NCBI GenBank assembly: GCA_948616985.1
Contig: CAPGDO010000014.1
Span: forward strand, 1 to 50,983
DNA: 50,983 nt
Direction: 5' to 3'
DNA from: MGBC163016 sp910588905
GTDB lineage: Bacteria > Actinomycetota > Coriobacteriia > Coriobacteriales > Eggerthellaceae
The notes under the pieces are model-generated. The model saw nothing but the letters and a program-made list of their open reading frames with translations. It had not been told where the DNA came from and did no database searches. This document shows positions 1-8,383 of the stretch, piece after piece; position 1 is the first letter of the stretch, and every line of letters starts with the position of its first letter. The position numbers and the translations under genes are program-made.

Positions 1-76
1 TGGTGGAGATGATGGGACTTGAACCCACGACTTCCACGTTGCGAACGTGGCGCTCTCCCAGCTGAGCTACATCCCC
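1..76 (-). tRNA. tRNA-Ala (anticodon CGC)
   Basis: Read on the minus strand this folds into a complete cloverleaf of 76 nt. The acceptor stem is GGGGATG paired with CATCTCC (one G-T wobble), the discriminator is A, and the 3' CCA is encoded. The anticodon arm CCACG/CGTGG encloses the loop TTCGCAA, giving anticodon CGC, which reads GCG alanine codons. The T arm carries the usual GGTTCAA. The 3' end coincides with base 1 of the window, so anything downstream is not visible. Confidence 0.95.
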
Positions 77-110
77 GTCTATGCTCACAGTGCATGGCTG
101 CGAAACATGG

Positions 111-139
111 ATTTTGGCGAAAACGATGCGGCTTGTCAA
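111..139 (-). promoter_or_regulatory. Promoter of tRNA-Ala
   Basis: On the minus strand there is a perfect -35 TTGACA (139-134), a 17-bp spacer and a -10 CAAAAT (116-111, 4 of 6 consensus). The predicted start site lies about 28 nt before the tRNA 5' end at 76. Position and spacing support a sigma-A type promoter for the tRNA. Confidence 0.7.
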
Positions 140-161
140 ACGACATTCGCGCTGGTCTGCC

Positions 162-506
162 TTAGGAGAGCACCTGCTCCTTATCGTGGAACAGCTTGAT
201 GTTCTCGGGGGCAGGCTCAGGGGGTGTATCGTCGATGAATTCGCCGAAGAGGGGTTCGCCATCTTGGGAGAGCTCTACCATGCCGGTGAGCACATCAGCG
301 AATTGATAGGAGTGACGAGCAGTGCGACCGCGCTTGCGCTCAACCTCCATGATGAACAACCGCGGGTGCACCTGAGTGAGCACGCCCACGTTCTCTACGA
401 TCTTCGAACGACCCATGTTCGCGCGGACCTTGATCTTCTGGCCGACGAAGTCATTCAGGGTGTCGTGGATGCTATCTACGATCTTTGCCTGCTTAGCGAG
501 ATCCAT
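162..506 (-). CDS. veg: Veg family protein
   Basis: A 114-residue protein. Residues about 22-80 match the small Veg family: a GQKIKVRANMGRSK segment, then GVLTQVHPRLFIMEV and SYQFADVLTGMVEL, in the same order as in Bacillus Veg. Veg is a small cytosolic protein of the SH3-like barrel type, linked to biofilm matrix gene expression in Bacillus subtilis; its molecular role in Actinobacteria is not settled. The start at 506 is preferred over one at 551 because it is preceded by AAGGGAGA and removes a non-conserved 15-residue extension. A C-terminal tail of about 30 residues rich in Glu and Pro exceeds the usual family length. Confidence 0.8.
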   Translation of the reverse strand: MDLAKQAKIVDSIHDTLNDFVGQKIKVRANMGRSKIVENVGVLTQVHPRLFIMEVERKRGRTARHSYQFADVLTGMVELSQDGEPLFGEFIDDTPPEPAPENIKLFHDKEQVLS

Positions 507-646
507 ACATCTCCCTTGTCGTTTCTTGATATTGCCGCGGTATAGTAGCACCCCGAAGGGCGAACGGTCTATTTGGAGGGGTGAGCGGTACCTACCCCAA
601 CGAGGCCGCCGACAATAGCACCGTTGTCTATCTCCAAGGAGGGATC

Positions 647-1636
647 ATGTTCGAAGAAGCCGGTTTTGCGGATCTGCCCCGCTTTCGGGCGGCTCATTTC
701 ACAGATGAAGAGGGAGGAACCGGCTGTACGGTATTCATCGCGCCCGAAGGGGCGGTGGGTGGAGTGGATGTTCGCGGTGGAGCGCCCGCTACCCGGGAAA
801 CGGATCTGCTGCGTCCTGAGAACATGGTTGAGCAAGTCCATGCCGTGATGCTCTCAGGTGGATCAGCCTTCGGACTGGAGGCTGCTTGCGGGGCTATGGA
901 GGTCTTGGCTCAGCATGACTGCGGATTCCATCTGGCAGGAGCGTGTGTGCCCATCGTCTGTGGGGCATCCCTGTTCGACCTGCCCATAGGAAGGCCAGTG
1001 TGGCCAGGGAAGGCAGCCGGCACGAAGGCGACCCAGGCGGCTTTGGGCGCTGACGTCCATGATCTGCCTCAGGGATGCGTGGGGGCTGGAACGGGGGCAA
1101 CGGTGGGCAAGATGGGTCTCCCCACCCAGGTCATGAAATCCGGTTTCGGCTGGGCTGGTCTCAAGCAAGGGGACTTGGCGGTCATCGCGAATGTGGCTGT
1201 GAATGCGCTCGGCAATGTGATGACGGCCGATGGGAGTTGGGTGGCAGGCACTCTTGGTGCTGACGGCCACGTGGAAGACCCTTTCGCTGCTGCGGCAAGA
1301 GCCTTAGCTCTCCAGGCCTCTGCATCGGCTCAGGCACCAGAGGGTCAGCCCGTCTCCAACACCACGCTTGGCTGCGTCCTGACCAATGCTCGCCTCACGA
1401 AGGCACAGGCTACGAAGGTGGCTCAGATCGCTCAGGATGCCTATGCTCGGCATATTAAACCAGCGCACACCTTGAATGACGGGGATACCATCTTCACGAT
1501 GGCTTCCGGAGAGGTGCAAGCCCCGGTGGATCAGGTGGGCATCCTAGCCACGGAGGCCATGGGTCGCGCCATCCTCTCTGCCGTTCGCCACGCCGCCTCT
1601 GCTTACGGCTTGAAGGCCGCTTGTGATGTCCGTTGA
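647..1636 (+). CDS. P1 family peptidase (DmpA/BapA-like aminopeptidase)
   Basis: A 329-residue protein of the DmpA/ornithine acetyltransferase-like N-terminal nucleophile fold. These enzymes cleave themselves before a Ser or Thr to make alpha and beta chains, then remove N-terminal residues from peptides or beta-amino acids. The N-terminal half contains GGAPATRETDLL and MLSGGSAFGLEA, typical of the family. The expected processing site is the Asn-Thr-Thr of NTTLGCVLTNA, with Thr239 as candidate nucleophile. The ATG at 647 is chosen because AAGGAGG precedes it at good spacing; a GTG at 581 would add 22 unrelated residues. The gene overlaps the following kinase gene by 11 nt, suggesting co-transcription. 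The substrate is unknown. Confidence 0.85.
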   Translation: MFEEAGFADLPRFRAAHFTDEEGGTGCTVFIAPEGAVGGVDVRGGAPATRETDLLRPENMVEQVHAVMLSGGSAFGLEAACGAMEVLAQHDCGFHLAGACVPIVCGASLFDLPIGRPVWPGKAAGTKATQAALGADVHDLPQGCVGAGTGATVGKMGLPTQVMKSGFGWAGLKQGDLAVIANVAVNALGNVMTADGSWVAGTLGADGHVEDPFAAAARALALQASASAQAPEGQPVSNTTLGCVLTNARLTKAQATKVAQIAQDAYARHIKPAHTLNDGDTIFTMASGEVQAPVDQVGILATEAMGRAILSAVRHAASAYGLKAACDVR

Positions 1637-2966
1637 CCATCTCAAGAGCCTGCTGGTGAGCAGCAGGCCGATGAGCGCAACCCGCTGGCTGGTAGATGGG
1701 GTGATAGCTGCGGGTGCCTTTGGCTTCGGCATGTTGCAGATGACCATTGCGGTGAATCTGCTGCTGCCTGATGAATTCACGCGCTTGATGCTGGGCATTC
1801 GCGCCCTTGCTCCCTCTGCGCTCGCCATCACGGGCATCCTGCTCACCTGTTTGCCGCTCATCGGGCGTGAGCGCCTTCCCTGGCCTGCCTTCGCCCTCTG
1901 CACGGGTTTCTGGCTGCTATTCACGCACCTATTGGGGATAGGGACGCTCTCTTTGGTGGGACCGCTGATAGCGCTGTTCACGGTGGCCTATGATCGCAGC
2001 CGCACGGAATGCCTCATAGCGGGTATCCTCTTGCTCTGCTGCGTGCTCGTGGTTCCGCTTTTGACCCCGGGCCCTGCCTCTCCCTTCAACAACCTCATCC
2101 TGCTCCAGAATGCTACCCTCGTGGTGGCGGTGTCGTTGGCGGGCTATGCCTTCCACATGCGGGAAGACTTCCTTGAGGCGGCCGAAGCCAGGGCGCTACA
2201 GGCCGAGCAACTTCAAGAGGCTGAGCGCCTGCGGGCGGAAGAGGCTTTGCGCACGGCCGATGCCGAAGCTTCCCGGCGCGTTGAGGCTGAGCGTGTGCGC
2301 ATCGCCCGGGAGGTCCATGACATCACGGCCCATTCACTCTCTGCGGTGAGCATCCAAGCATCGGCGGCGCTGCGTCTGATGGAGGCTGATCCTGCCGCTG
2401 CTAAGGATTCCCTGGAAGCCGTACGCGTCACGGCGAAGGATGCGCTCGGTGAGATGCGCGCCATGATCGGCGTTCTGCGCGGGGATGCTCCTGAGGCTCA
2501 GACGCGCCCCACCCAAGGCACGGACCGCCTGGGGGATCTGCTGGACTATCTGGAGTCCGCGGGTATCAGGGCCTCGGTGGATGAGCCTGCTTATGACAAG
2601 GCCCGGGTGCCTGCCTATATCGACATCGCCCTGTTCGGCATAGCTCGCGAAGCGGTGACGAACATCGTGCGGCATTCCCACGCCACCCATGCTTCCCTTC
2701 GGTTGGCGGTGGGCGAAGGGGCAGCCACGCTCCAGGTGATCGATGATGGCGTTGGCATGGCCCCGGGAGAGCTGGTCACAGGCCATGGTCTGGAAGGCAT
2801 GCGCGAGCGCGTCAATGTGCTCGGGGGTCAGTTCGAAGCGGCCGCACGCGAAGGAGGCGAAGGAAGCGAAGAAGGCCCCGAGGGCGAAAGAAGGGGGTTC
2901 GCGCTCACGGCCCGCATCCCGCTTGCCGGGCCTCAGGAGAGCCTGCACCAAGAGGAAGGTATCTAG
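1626..2966 (+). CDS. Sensor histidine kinase, NarL/DesK-type
   Basis: A 446-residue membrane kinase. The first 175 residues form about six hydrophobic segments, followed by an Ala/Glu/Arg-rich coiled coil (about 180-228). The HisKA_3 dimerisation helix carries the phospho-acceptor His231 in AREVHDITAHSL. The HATPase domain shows an N-box (REAVTNIVRHSHA, Asn346), DDGVGM (373-378) and GHGLEGMRERV. Such kinases autophosphorylate on His and pass phosphate to a partner regulator, here surely the next gene. The ATG at 1626 (after a GTG at 1623) lies inside the end of the peptidase gene, with GAAGG upstream. There is no extracellular sensor domain, so the stimulus probably acts at or in the membrane. 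A Glu/Gly-rich low-complexity stretch sits near the C-terminus (about 408-423). Confidence 0.92.
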   Translation: MSVDHLKSLLVSSRPMSATRWLVDGVIAAGAFGFGMLQMTIAVNLLLPDEFTRLMLGIRALAPSALAITGILLTCLPLIGRERLPWPAFALCTGFWLLFTHLLGIGTLSLVGPLIALFTVAYDRSRTECLIAGILLLCCVLVVPLLTPGPASPFNNLILLQNATLVVAVSLAGYAFHMREDFLEAAEARALQAEQLQEAERLRAEEALRTADAEASRRVEAERVRIAREVHDITAHSLSAVSIQASAALRLMEADPAAAKDSLEAVRVTAKDALGEMRAMIGVLRGDAPEAQTRPTQGTDRLGDLLDYLESAGIRASVDEPAYDKARVPAYIDIALFGIAREAVTNIVRHSHATHASLRLAVGEGAATLQVIDDGVGMAPGELVTGHGLEGMRERVNVLGGQFEAAAREGGEGSEEGPEGERRGFALTARIPLAGPQESLHQEEGI

Positions 2967-2969
2967 CCT

Positions 2970-3689
2970 ATGGCTGCGATAGAGAAGCGAAGCGCGAAGC
3001 GCCCCATCAGGGTCCTCGTTGCCGATGACCAGGAGCTCGTGCGCTCGGGCTATAAGGCCATCCTGAACACATTCCCGGATATCGAGGTCATCGGCGTTGC
3101 TAAAGACGGCAAGCAGGCGGTGGATGAGGCTTTGCGCCGGAAGCCGGATGTCATCCTCATGGATATCCGCATGCCCGAGCTGAACGGCATCGATGCCACG
3201 CGCCGGATCGCTCAAAGCCCGCTTCTGGGTGACACCCATGTACTGGTGCTGACCACGTTCGACATAGACGAATATGTCTATGACGCGTTGGAGGCGGGGG
3301 CCAGCGGATTCCTCTTGAAGGATGCGGACCCAGAGGAGATCGCCCGGGCTATCCATATCGTGGCGAAGGGAGAAGCGCTCATCCAGCCTTCGGTGATGAA
3401 GCGGCTCGTGGAGACGTTCGCTCATGCAAGGCGCAGCGCTGCATCAGGGGCTATGGCGCAGGGCGGTCAAGGATTGGAGATCCTCACTGATCGCGAACGG
3501 GAGATCCTGCAGCTCGTGGCTACGGGCGCTGACAATGACCGGATCGGCGAGCTGCTGTTCATCTCGCCAGCTACCGTGAAGACGCATCTCGCGCGCATCA
3601 TGGCGAAGACGGGCTCCCATGACCGGGCTCAGCTGGTGGTTCTTGCTTATGAGAGCGGCCTCGTTTCGCCTTCGCTGTCTGACCGATGA
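2970..3689 (+). CDS. LuxR/NarL-type response regulator
   Basis: A 239-residue two-domain regulator. The receiver domain (about 13-130) has the acidic pair Asp19-Asp20, phospho-acceptor Asp65 in MDIRMPELNG, the conserved Thr-Thr of VLVLTTFD and the Lys of FLLKDAD. The C-terminal LuxR-type helix-turn-helix runs from LTDREREILQLVATG to TVKTHLARIMAKTG. It starts 3 nt after the kinase stop, with GAGGAAGG upstream, so the two form a cognate two-component system. Targets are unknown. The gene lies just before the groESL promoter but reads into it without an obvious terminator; any functional tie to the chaperonin operon is conjecture. Confidence 0.93.
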   Translation: MAAIEKRSAKRPIRVLVADDQELVRSGYKAILNTFPDIEVIGVAKDGKQAVDEALRRKPDVILMDIRMPELNGIDATRRIAQSPLLGDTHVLVLTTFDIDEYVYDALEAGASGFLLKDADPEEIARAIHIVAKGEALIQPSVMKRLVETFAHARRSAASGAMAQGGQGLEILTDREREILQLVATGADNDRIGELLFISPATVKTHLARIMAKTGSHDRAQLVVLAYESGLVSPSLSDR

Positions 3690-3738
3690 TGCTTCGGCAA
3701 CATAAGCGTGACACTGTCAGATTTCTTGTGGATAGCCC

Positions 3739-3766
3739 TTGCAATGAGCACTGAGGCTGCTAATAT
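3739..3766 (+). promoter_or_regulatory. groESL promoter
   Basis: The sequence TTGCAA (3739-3744), a 16-bp spacer and TAATAT (3761-3766) make a good sigma-A promoter. The CIRCE operator begins 14 bp after the -10, so it covers the likely transcription start and early transcribed region, as is usual for HrcA-controlled promoters. Confidence 0.8.
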
Positions 3767-3779
3767 ATCCACCGATACT

Positions 3780-3806
3780 TTAGCACTCGCACCCTTTGAG
3801 TGCTAA
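3780..3806 (+). promoter_or_regulatory. CIRCE operator (HrcA binding site)
   Basis: A perfect CIRCE element: TTAGCACTC, nine spacer bases, GAGTGCTAA. HrcA repressor binds this inverted repeat and GroEL assists HrcA folding, so free GroEL keeps the operon repressed until heat or misfolded protein titrates it. The hrcA gene is not in this window. Confidence 0.97.
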
Positions 3807-3895
3807 AACAGCAAAAGAAGCTGATAACTCGGGGCTTCGACGAGCTGTACGGTGCGGGTGCGAGCAGGACACGAAGAGGAAAGGAAGGCTACGTC

Positions 3896-4183
3896 ATGAA
3901 TCTTAAGCCCCTGGGCGACCGCGTCATCATCAAGCAGGATGAGGCGGAGGAGAAGACGTCGTCAGGTCTCTACATCGCGGGTGACGCGAAGGAGAAGCCC
4001 CAAACCGGTACGGTCTTGGCTGTGGGTCCTGGCAAGCTGGACAAGGATGGCAAGAACCTGCCCATGCCCGTCAAGAAGGGCGATCGGGTCGTCTACAGCA
4101 AGTATGGCGGGAATGAGATCCTCACTGACAACGAAGAGGTGCTGATCGTTCGCGCTGATGATATCTACGCAGTATTCGCTTAA
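3896..4183 (+). CDS. groES: Co-chaperonin GroES
   Basis: A 95-residue protein with the full family pattern: MNLKPLGDRVIIKQ, a mobile loop around EEKTSSGLYIAGDAKEKPQ, GTVLAVGPGKLD, VKKGDRVVYSKYGG and the closing VRADDIYAVF. GroES forms the heptameric lid of the GroEL folding chamber in the cytosol. The start is the ATG at 3896 with GGAAGG upstream; an in-frame GTG at 3800 lies inside the CIRCE operator and would add 32 non-conserved residues. It is the first gene of the heat-shock operon and groEL follows after 30 nt. Confidence 0.98.
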   Translation: MNLKPLGDRVIIKQDEAEEKTSSGLYIAGDAKEKPQTGTVLAVGPGKLDKDGKNLPMPVKKGDRVVYSKYGGNEILTDNEEVLIVRADDIYAVFA

Positions 4184-4213
4184 CCCCTTGCTCATAGAAA
4201 GGAAGCAACTCCT

Positions 4214-5842
4214 ATGGCTAAAGAGATAAAGTTCGACGCTGATGCCCGCTCTGGGCTTGCCGCTGGCGTCAGCAAGCTGTCCGATGCCGTCAAGGTCACC
4301 TTGGGGCCCAAGGGCCGCTATGTTGCTCTGGAGAAGTCCTATGGCGCCCCCACCATCACCAACGACGGTGTGACCGTTGCCAAGGAAGTGGAGCTGGAAG
4401 ACAAGATCGAGAACATGGGCGCTCAGCTCGTGCGCGAAGTGGCCGTGAAGACCAACGATGTTGCCGGTGACGGCACCACCACGGCAACCCTGCTGGCTGA
4501 TGTCATCGTGCAAGACGGCCTCAAGAACGTGACTGCCGGTGCTGATGCCCTGGCCATCCGCCGTGGCATCGAGCAGGCCACGGAGACGGTGGTAGAGGCC
4601 ATCAAGAAGGCCGCTAAGAACGTTTCCACCAAGGAGCAGATCGCCAACGTGGGCACCATCTCTGCGGGCGATGCCACCATCGGCGAGAAGATCGCCGAGG
4701 CTATGGCGAAGGTGGGCAAGGATGGTGCCATCAGCGTGGAGGAGAGCCAGACCTTCGGCATCGAGATGGATGTCGTGGAGGGCATGCAGTATGACCGCGG
4801 CTACATCTCTCCCTACATGGCAACTGACATGGAGAAGATGGAAGCGGTCCTGAAGGACCCCTACATCCTGCTGACGGATCAGAAGGTATCCAACGTGCAG
4901 GACTTCATCCCGCTGCTGGAAGAGGTCATGCGCTCTGGTCGTCCGCTGTTCCTGGTAGCGGAGGATGTTGATGGCGAAGCCCTGGCAACCCTGCTTCTGA
5001 ACAAGCTCCGCGGCACGCTGAACGTGGTGGCCATCAAGGCTCCCGGCTTCGGGGATCGTCGCAAGCGCATCCTGGAGGACATCGCTGCTGTCACGGGTGC
5101 CCAGGTCATCGACAAGGACTTCGGCATGACCTTGGCTGATGCCACCATCGACATGATGGGCACCGCTAAGACCGTCAAGGTCACCAAGGACAACTCCCTG
5201 ATCGTGGATGGCGCTGGCAAGAAGAAGGAGATCGAAGCCCGCATCGGCCAGATCAAGGCTGAGCTCGAGCGCACTGACTCCGACTTCGATCGCGAGAAGC
5301 TCCAGGAGCGCCTCTCCAAGCTCTCCGGTGGCGTTGCCGTGCTCAAGGTGGGCGCTGCTACCGAATCCGAGCTCAAGGAGAAGAAGTCTCGCATCGAGGA
5401 CGCCCTGCAGGCAACCCGCGCTGCCGTGGAGGAGGGTATCGTGGCCGGTGGCGGTGTGGCTCTGGTCAACGCTATCCCTGCTGTCGACAAGATGAAGGTG
5501 GATGCGGACGAGCAGGTGGGCGTGAACATCATCCGCCGTGCTCTGGAGGCTCCGCTGCGTGCCATCGCCGAGAACGCTGGCTATGAGGGCAGCGTTGAGG
5601 TGGCTGAGGTCAAGAAGGCCAAGGCTGGCATGGGCCGCAACTACAAGACGGGCGAGTGGGGCGACATGATCAAGATGGGCGTCAATGACCCGGTCAAGGT
5701 CACCCGTACCGCCCTTCAGTCCGCTGCCTCTGTGGCAAGCCTCATCCTCATCACCGAGGCTACCATCTCTGACATCCCTGAGGAAGGTCCTGACCTCTCC
5801 GCTCTGGCTGGAGCCATGGGCGGTGGCGGCGGCATGTACTAG
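4214..5842 (+). CDS. groEL: Chaperonin GroEL (Hsp60)
   Basis: A 542-residue protein of normal length for the 60-kDa chaperonin. Recognisable parts are LGPKGRYVALEKSYGAPTI, the ATP-binding NDVAGDGTTTATLLA, APGFGDRRK in the apical domain, and AVEEGIVAGGGVAL in the second equatorial half. The C-terminus is the usual Gly/Met tail (GGGGGMY). It forms the tetradecameric ring that encapsulates unfolded proteins with GroES. GAAAGGA precedes the ATG at 4214. The gene is strongly biased toward a small codon set, as expected for a highly expressed gene, and ends just before two hairpins. One copy is seen here; some Actinobacteria have a second elsewhere. Confidence 0.99.
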   Translation: MAKEIKFDADARSGLAAGVSKLSDAVKVTLGPKGRYVALEKSYGAPTITNDGVTVAKEVELEDKIENMGAQLVREVAVKTNDVAGDGTTTATLLADVIVQDGLKNVTAGADALAIRRGIEQATETVVEAIKKAAKNVSTKEQIANVGTISAGDATIGEKIAEAMAKVGKDGAISVEESQTFGIEMDVVEGMQYDRGYISPYMATDMEKMEAVLKDPYILLTDQKVSNVQDFIPLLEEVMRSGRPLFLVAEDVDGEALATLLLNKLRGTLNVVAIKAPGFGDRRKRILEDIAAVTGAQVIDKDFGMTLADATIDMMGTAKTVKVTKDNSLIVDGAGKKKEIEARIGQIKAELERTDSDFDREKLQERLSKLSGGVAVLKVGAATESELKEKKSRIEDALQATRAAVEEGIVAGGGVALVNAIPAVDKMKVDADEQVGVNIIRRALEAPLRAIAENAGYEGSVEVAEVKKAKAGMGRNYKTGEWGDMIKMGVNDPVKVTRTALQSAASVASLILITEATISDIPEEGPDLSALAGAMGGGGGMY

Positions 5843-5845
5843 TCG

Positions 5846-5879
5846 CTATTACGCCGCCGCTGCACGGACGGCGTAATAG
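5846..5879. repeat. 11-bp inverted repeat after groEL
   Basis: The arms CTATTACGCCG (5846-5856) and CGGCGTAATAG (5869-5879) are perfect inverted repeats around a 12-nt loop, starting 3 nt past the groEL stop. There is no T tract, so it is more likely an mRNA 3'-end stabiliser or processing structure than the terminator itself, which lies 33 bp further on. Confidence 0.7.
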
Positions 5880-5912
5880 ATCGATGCTGCGAAGCCTCGG
5901 TGTCTTGGAACG

Positions 5913-5943
5913 AAAAAGGCCCCTGCGATGCAGGGGCCTTTTT
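5913..5943. terminator. Bidirectional intrinsic terminator between groEL and telA
   Basis: A perfect 9-bp stem GGCCCCTGC/GCAGGGGCC with a 3-nt loop is flanked by five A and five T. It therefore works as a Rho-independent terminator in both directions, ending groESL from the left and the telA transcript from the right. Confidence 0.95.
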
Positions 5944-5969
5944 GATGTGCTCCGTTGGAGGAGGAAGCG

Positions 5970-7124
5970 CTACTTCACTTCCATGAGCTTCTGCTTGAGC
6001 TCGGCTTCCATCTTGCGGATCTCCGCTTCGGCTTCTGCCCGCTTCTGACGGCCTTCGGCTTGGATCTGCATGACCTCGTCGAAGGTCTGGATGAGGTTGT
6101 CGTTGGTGGCCCTGAGCGTTTCGATATCCACGATGCCCCGTTCGCTGGCCCGAGCCACTTCCGTGGTGGATTGCTTGAGCTTCTCGGCGTTCTTCTTCAG
6201 CAGCTCGTTGGTCATGTCCGTGACGGCATTCTGAGCCTTGAGCGCTGCTTCGTTGTTCGCCATGCCCAGAGCAAGAACCATCTGGCTCTTCCACAGCGGG
6301 ATGGTGTTCACCAAGGTGGTCTGGATCTTCTCCACCATGAGCATCTCGTTGTTCTGCACCAGGCGGATCTGGGGGGCTGTTTGCATGGCTATCATGCGCG
6401 TGAGATCCAGATCAGAGAGCTTCTTCTCGAATCGGACGAGGGAGGCTTCCAGCTTCTGCGCTGCCTCAGCGTCTTCCGTCCTTCCGCTGGCCTTCGCCTT
6501 GGCGCGCAGCTCTTGCAGCTCACCGTTCTGGACCTCTTGCAGGCGCTTCTTTCCTGCAAGCAGATACATGGTGAGCTCTTTGAAATAGGTGAGGTTCAGC
6601 TCGTAGAGCTTGTCCAGCATGGCTGCATCCTTCATGAGCGCCATCTGGTGCTTCTCCAAAGCGCCTACGATCTTGTTGACATTGGCCTCGGCCTTGTCGT
6701 AGCGCGCTTTCATGGCCTGCACCTTGTTCGCCTGCTTCTTGAAGAAGCCGAAGAGACCCTTCTCCTCTTCGGTGTCGAAGCCCTTGAGCTCCATCACCAC
6801 GCCGGAGATGAGGTCTCCCGCCTCGCCAAGATCCTGGGTGCGCACGCGGTCCAGGGCAGTCTCGGAGAAGTCTGCCATCTTCTTCTGGGCTCCGGCACCG
6901 TATTGGAGGACGGTATTCGCATCCGCCACATTGATCTGCTTCGAGAACGCCTCCACCTGAGCCATCTCCTCGGCAGAGAGCGAGTCCTCCAGGGTGGGTG
7001 CCTGCTGCGCCGGACTCGGGATGACCTCCGCCTCAGTGACGATGACTGCCTCATCGGCCATATTCGGCGTCAGAGTGAGCTCAGGTACGGGCGCGTTGGG
7101 GATAGGGGAGTGTTCCTCTGTCAT
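5970..7124 (-). CDS. TelA/YaaN family toxic anion resistance protein
   Basis: A 384-residue, highly charged, mostly helical protein with long coiled-coil stretches, no membrane segment and no signal peptide. Its pattern (GFFKKQANKVQAMKARYDKAEANVNKI, LDLTRMIAMQTAPQIRLVQNNE, TIPLWKSQMVLALGM) is that of the TelA family, named for tellurite resistance. Members also influence resistance to cell-envelope antimicrobials, but the mechanism is unknown. The ATG at 7124 is preferred because GAAGGA precedes it by 6 nt; an ATG at 7130 overlaps the stop of the upstream gene as ATGA. It forms an operon with the XpaC-like gene, the same pairing as yaaN-xpaC in Bacillus, which strengthens both calls. Confidence 0.9.
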   Translation of the reverse strand: MTEEHSPIPNAPVPELTLTPNMADEAVIVTEAEVIPSPAQQAPTLEDSLSAEEMAQVEAFSKQINVADANTVLQYGAGAQKKMADFSETALDRVRTQDLGEAGDLISGVVMELKGFDTEEEKGLFGFFKKQANKVQAMKARYDKAEANVNKIVGALEKHQMALMKDAAMLDKLYELNLTYFKELTMYLLAGKKRLQEVQNGELQELRAKAKASGRTEDAEAAQKLEASLVRFEKKLSDLDLTRMIAMQTAPQIRLVQNNEMLMVEKIQTTLVNTIPLWKSQMVLALGMANNEAALKAQNAVTDMTNELLKKNAEKLKQSTTEVARASERGIVDIETLRATNDNLIQTFDEVMQIQAEGRQKRAEAEAEIRKMEAELKQKLMEVK

Positions 7125-7126
7125 GA

Positions 7127-8314
7127 TCATTCCTTCCGGTTGTCGATCGTGTCTTCAGGCTTGCTGTCGAAGGGGCTCTCAGTGAGCCCTTCTTGGGCCA
7201 GGATGACGTTGAGAACGGATATCTCGGAGGATACGTCCATGGAAAGGTCGGCGAAGGTGTCATCAAGGAGCTTCTCGTAGGCTTGGATGAGCACGTCCAG
7301 GGTGGACTCTATCTCGCGCCGAGAGCTCTTGATGTTCTCCCCTTGGACCTGCTGCTCCTCTAGGGCGTCATAGGCGGTGAGCAGCTTCACGGTGGTAGGG
7401 AGGTAGTAATCCGTGAGGCGCCCCAGCTGGTCCAGGACGCGCGGTTCGCACTTGACCCGATCAAGGATGCGACCAACCACCCCTTCGATATGCACGATGC
7501 GCTGGCTGACGCCCTCATCAGCTATGTCCACGTCAAGCTGGCGGATCTGCTTGAGGAATCCTGTGCCCGTGGTGATGAAGCTGCGCACCTCCGGGCTCAG
7601 GTTGTCGGTGTGATCGGGAGCAGGTCGGGCAGCGGCCTGGGCGCGACGGCGCTCCCGCTCTTCCAGTGCCTTTTGCTGTTGGGCTGACCGGAGCTGAAGA
7701 TAGTGCCGATAGGCTTCGTCGGTCACGATGAGCGTGCGCTGCTCCGCATCCAGGTGTCCCTGGGGGAGCATCCCGCGACGCAGGAGCTCTTGGATAGCGG
7801 AGATGATCTTCGCGGGCTTCTGTCCCGTAGCCTGGGCTATCTCTGCGATGGGCACCGCTTCGCGGTTTCCGAAGATGCGTTGGAGCGTACCCAGCTGCCG
7901 TGCCATCTTCAGGCGACGGGTGCCGCTTATCAGCAGCGCCAGGGAGGGGATGAAGAAGGCTGCCATCACCGCAGTGCCTACGATGGCATTGGGGATGCCT
8001 ATCCAAGGAGCGGTGACCAAGCAGCTCAAGAGAGGCATGCCGAAGCTGAAGGAGAGGATGCTGCCGAAGACCGTGCGCACGGTGCCTCCGCGCTTCGCTT
8101 TGGCGACGTTCCCGAATCGGGACTCCAAAAGGGCTTGTTGCTGAGCCAGGAGCGCCCGCTGCTGGGCTTGGGCCTGGTTGGCCCGGTATCCCTCTACGGC
8201 TTGGCCGATGGCATCTCCTATGGCGCTTCCCGCTGTGGTCAGCCCTTTTGCAACATTCCCTGCTACTTCACGGCAAAGCCGTTCGAAATCTTCTTGATTG
8301 TTCTGATAAGGCAT
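7127..8314 (-). CDS. XpaC-like protein (5-bromo-4-chloroindolyl phosphate hydrolysis family)
   Basis: A 395-residue protein. Residues 1-60 are hydrophilic and Gln-rich, two adjacent hydrophobic helices follow (about 82-132), then a winged-helix-like stretch (AVPIAEIAQATGQKPAKIISAIQELLRRGML), a Gln/Arg-rich linker and a helical C-terminal XpaC domain (about 245-370, including LTDYYLPTTVKLLTAYDAL). XpaC was named from hydrolysis of a chromogenic phosphate; its true role is not known, though it is regularly co-encoded with TelA. AGGA precedes the ATG by 5 nt. The gene runs directly into telA. Both are likely part of an envelope-stress response, by association only. Confidence 0.85.
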   Translation of the reverse strand: MPYQNNQEDFERLCREVAGNVAKGLTTAGSAIGDAIGQAVEGYRANQAQAQQRALLAQQQALLESRFGNVAKAKRGGTVRTVFGSILSFSFGMPLLSCLVTAPWIGIPNAIVGTAVMAAFFIPSLALLISGTRRLKMARQLGTLQRIFGNREAVPIAEIAQATGQKPAKIISAIQELLRRGMLPQGHLDAEQRTLIVTDEAYRHYLQLRSAQQQKALEERERRRAQAAARPAPDHTDNLSPEVRSFITTGTGFLKQIRQLDVDIADEGVSQRIVHIEGVVGRILDRVKCEPRVLDQLGRLTDYYLPTTVKLLTAYDALEEQQVQGENIKSSRREIESTLDVLIQAYEKLLDDTFADLSMDVSSEISVLNVILAQEGLTESPFDSKPEDTIDNRKE

Positions 8315-8383
8315 TCATATCCTGTTCGATATCCGGTGCCAACGACGATGATATTACCACGGAATGGGTTGGCTGCCCGCTGC

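Noticed and set aside
3800..3895. An upstream in-frame start for groES
   Set aside because: It lies inside the CIRCE operator and adds residues absent from GroES; the ATG at 3896 has a good Shine-Dalgarno.
5955..7280. A 441-codon open frame on the plus strand opposite telA
   Set aside because: It is antisense to a well-supported telA-xpaC operon, is rich in Leu and His as expected from reading the complement of a helical gene, and has no start signal.
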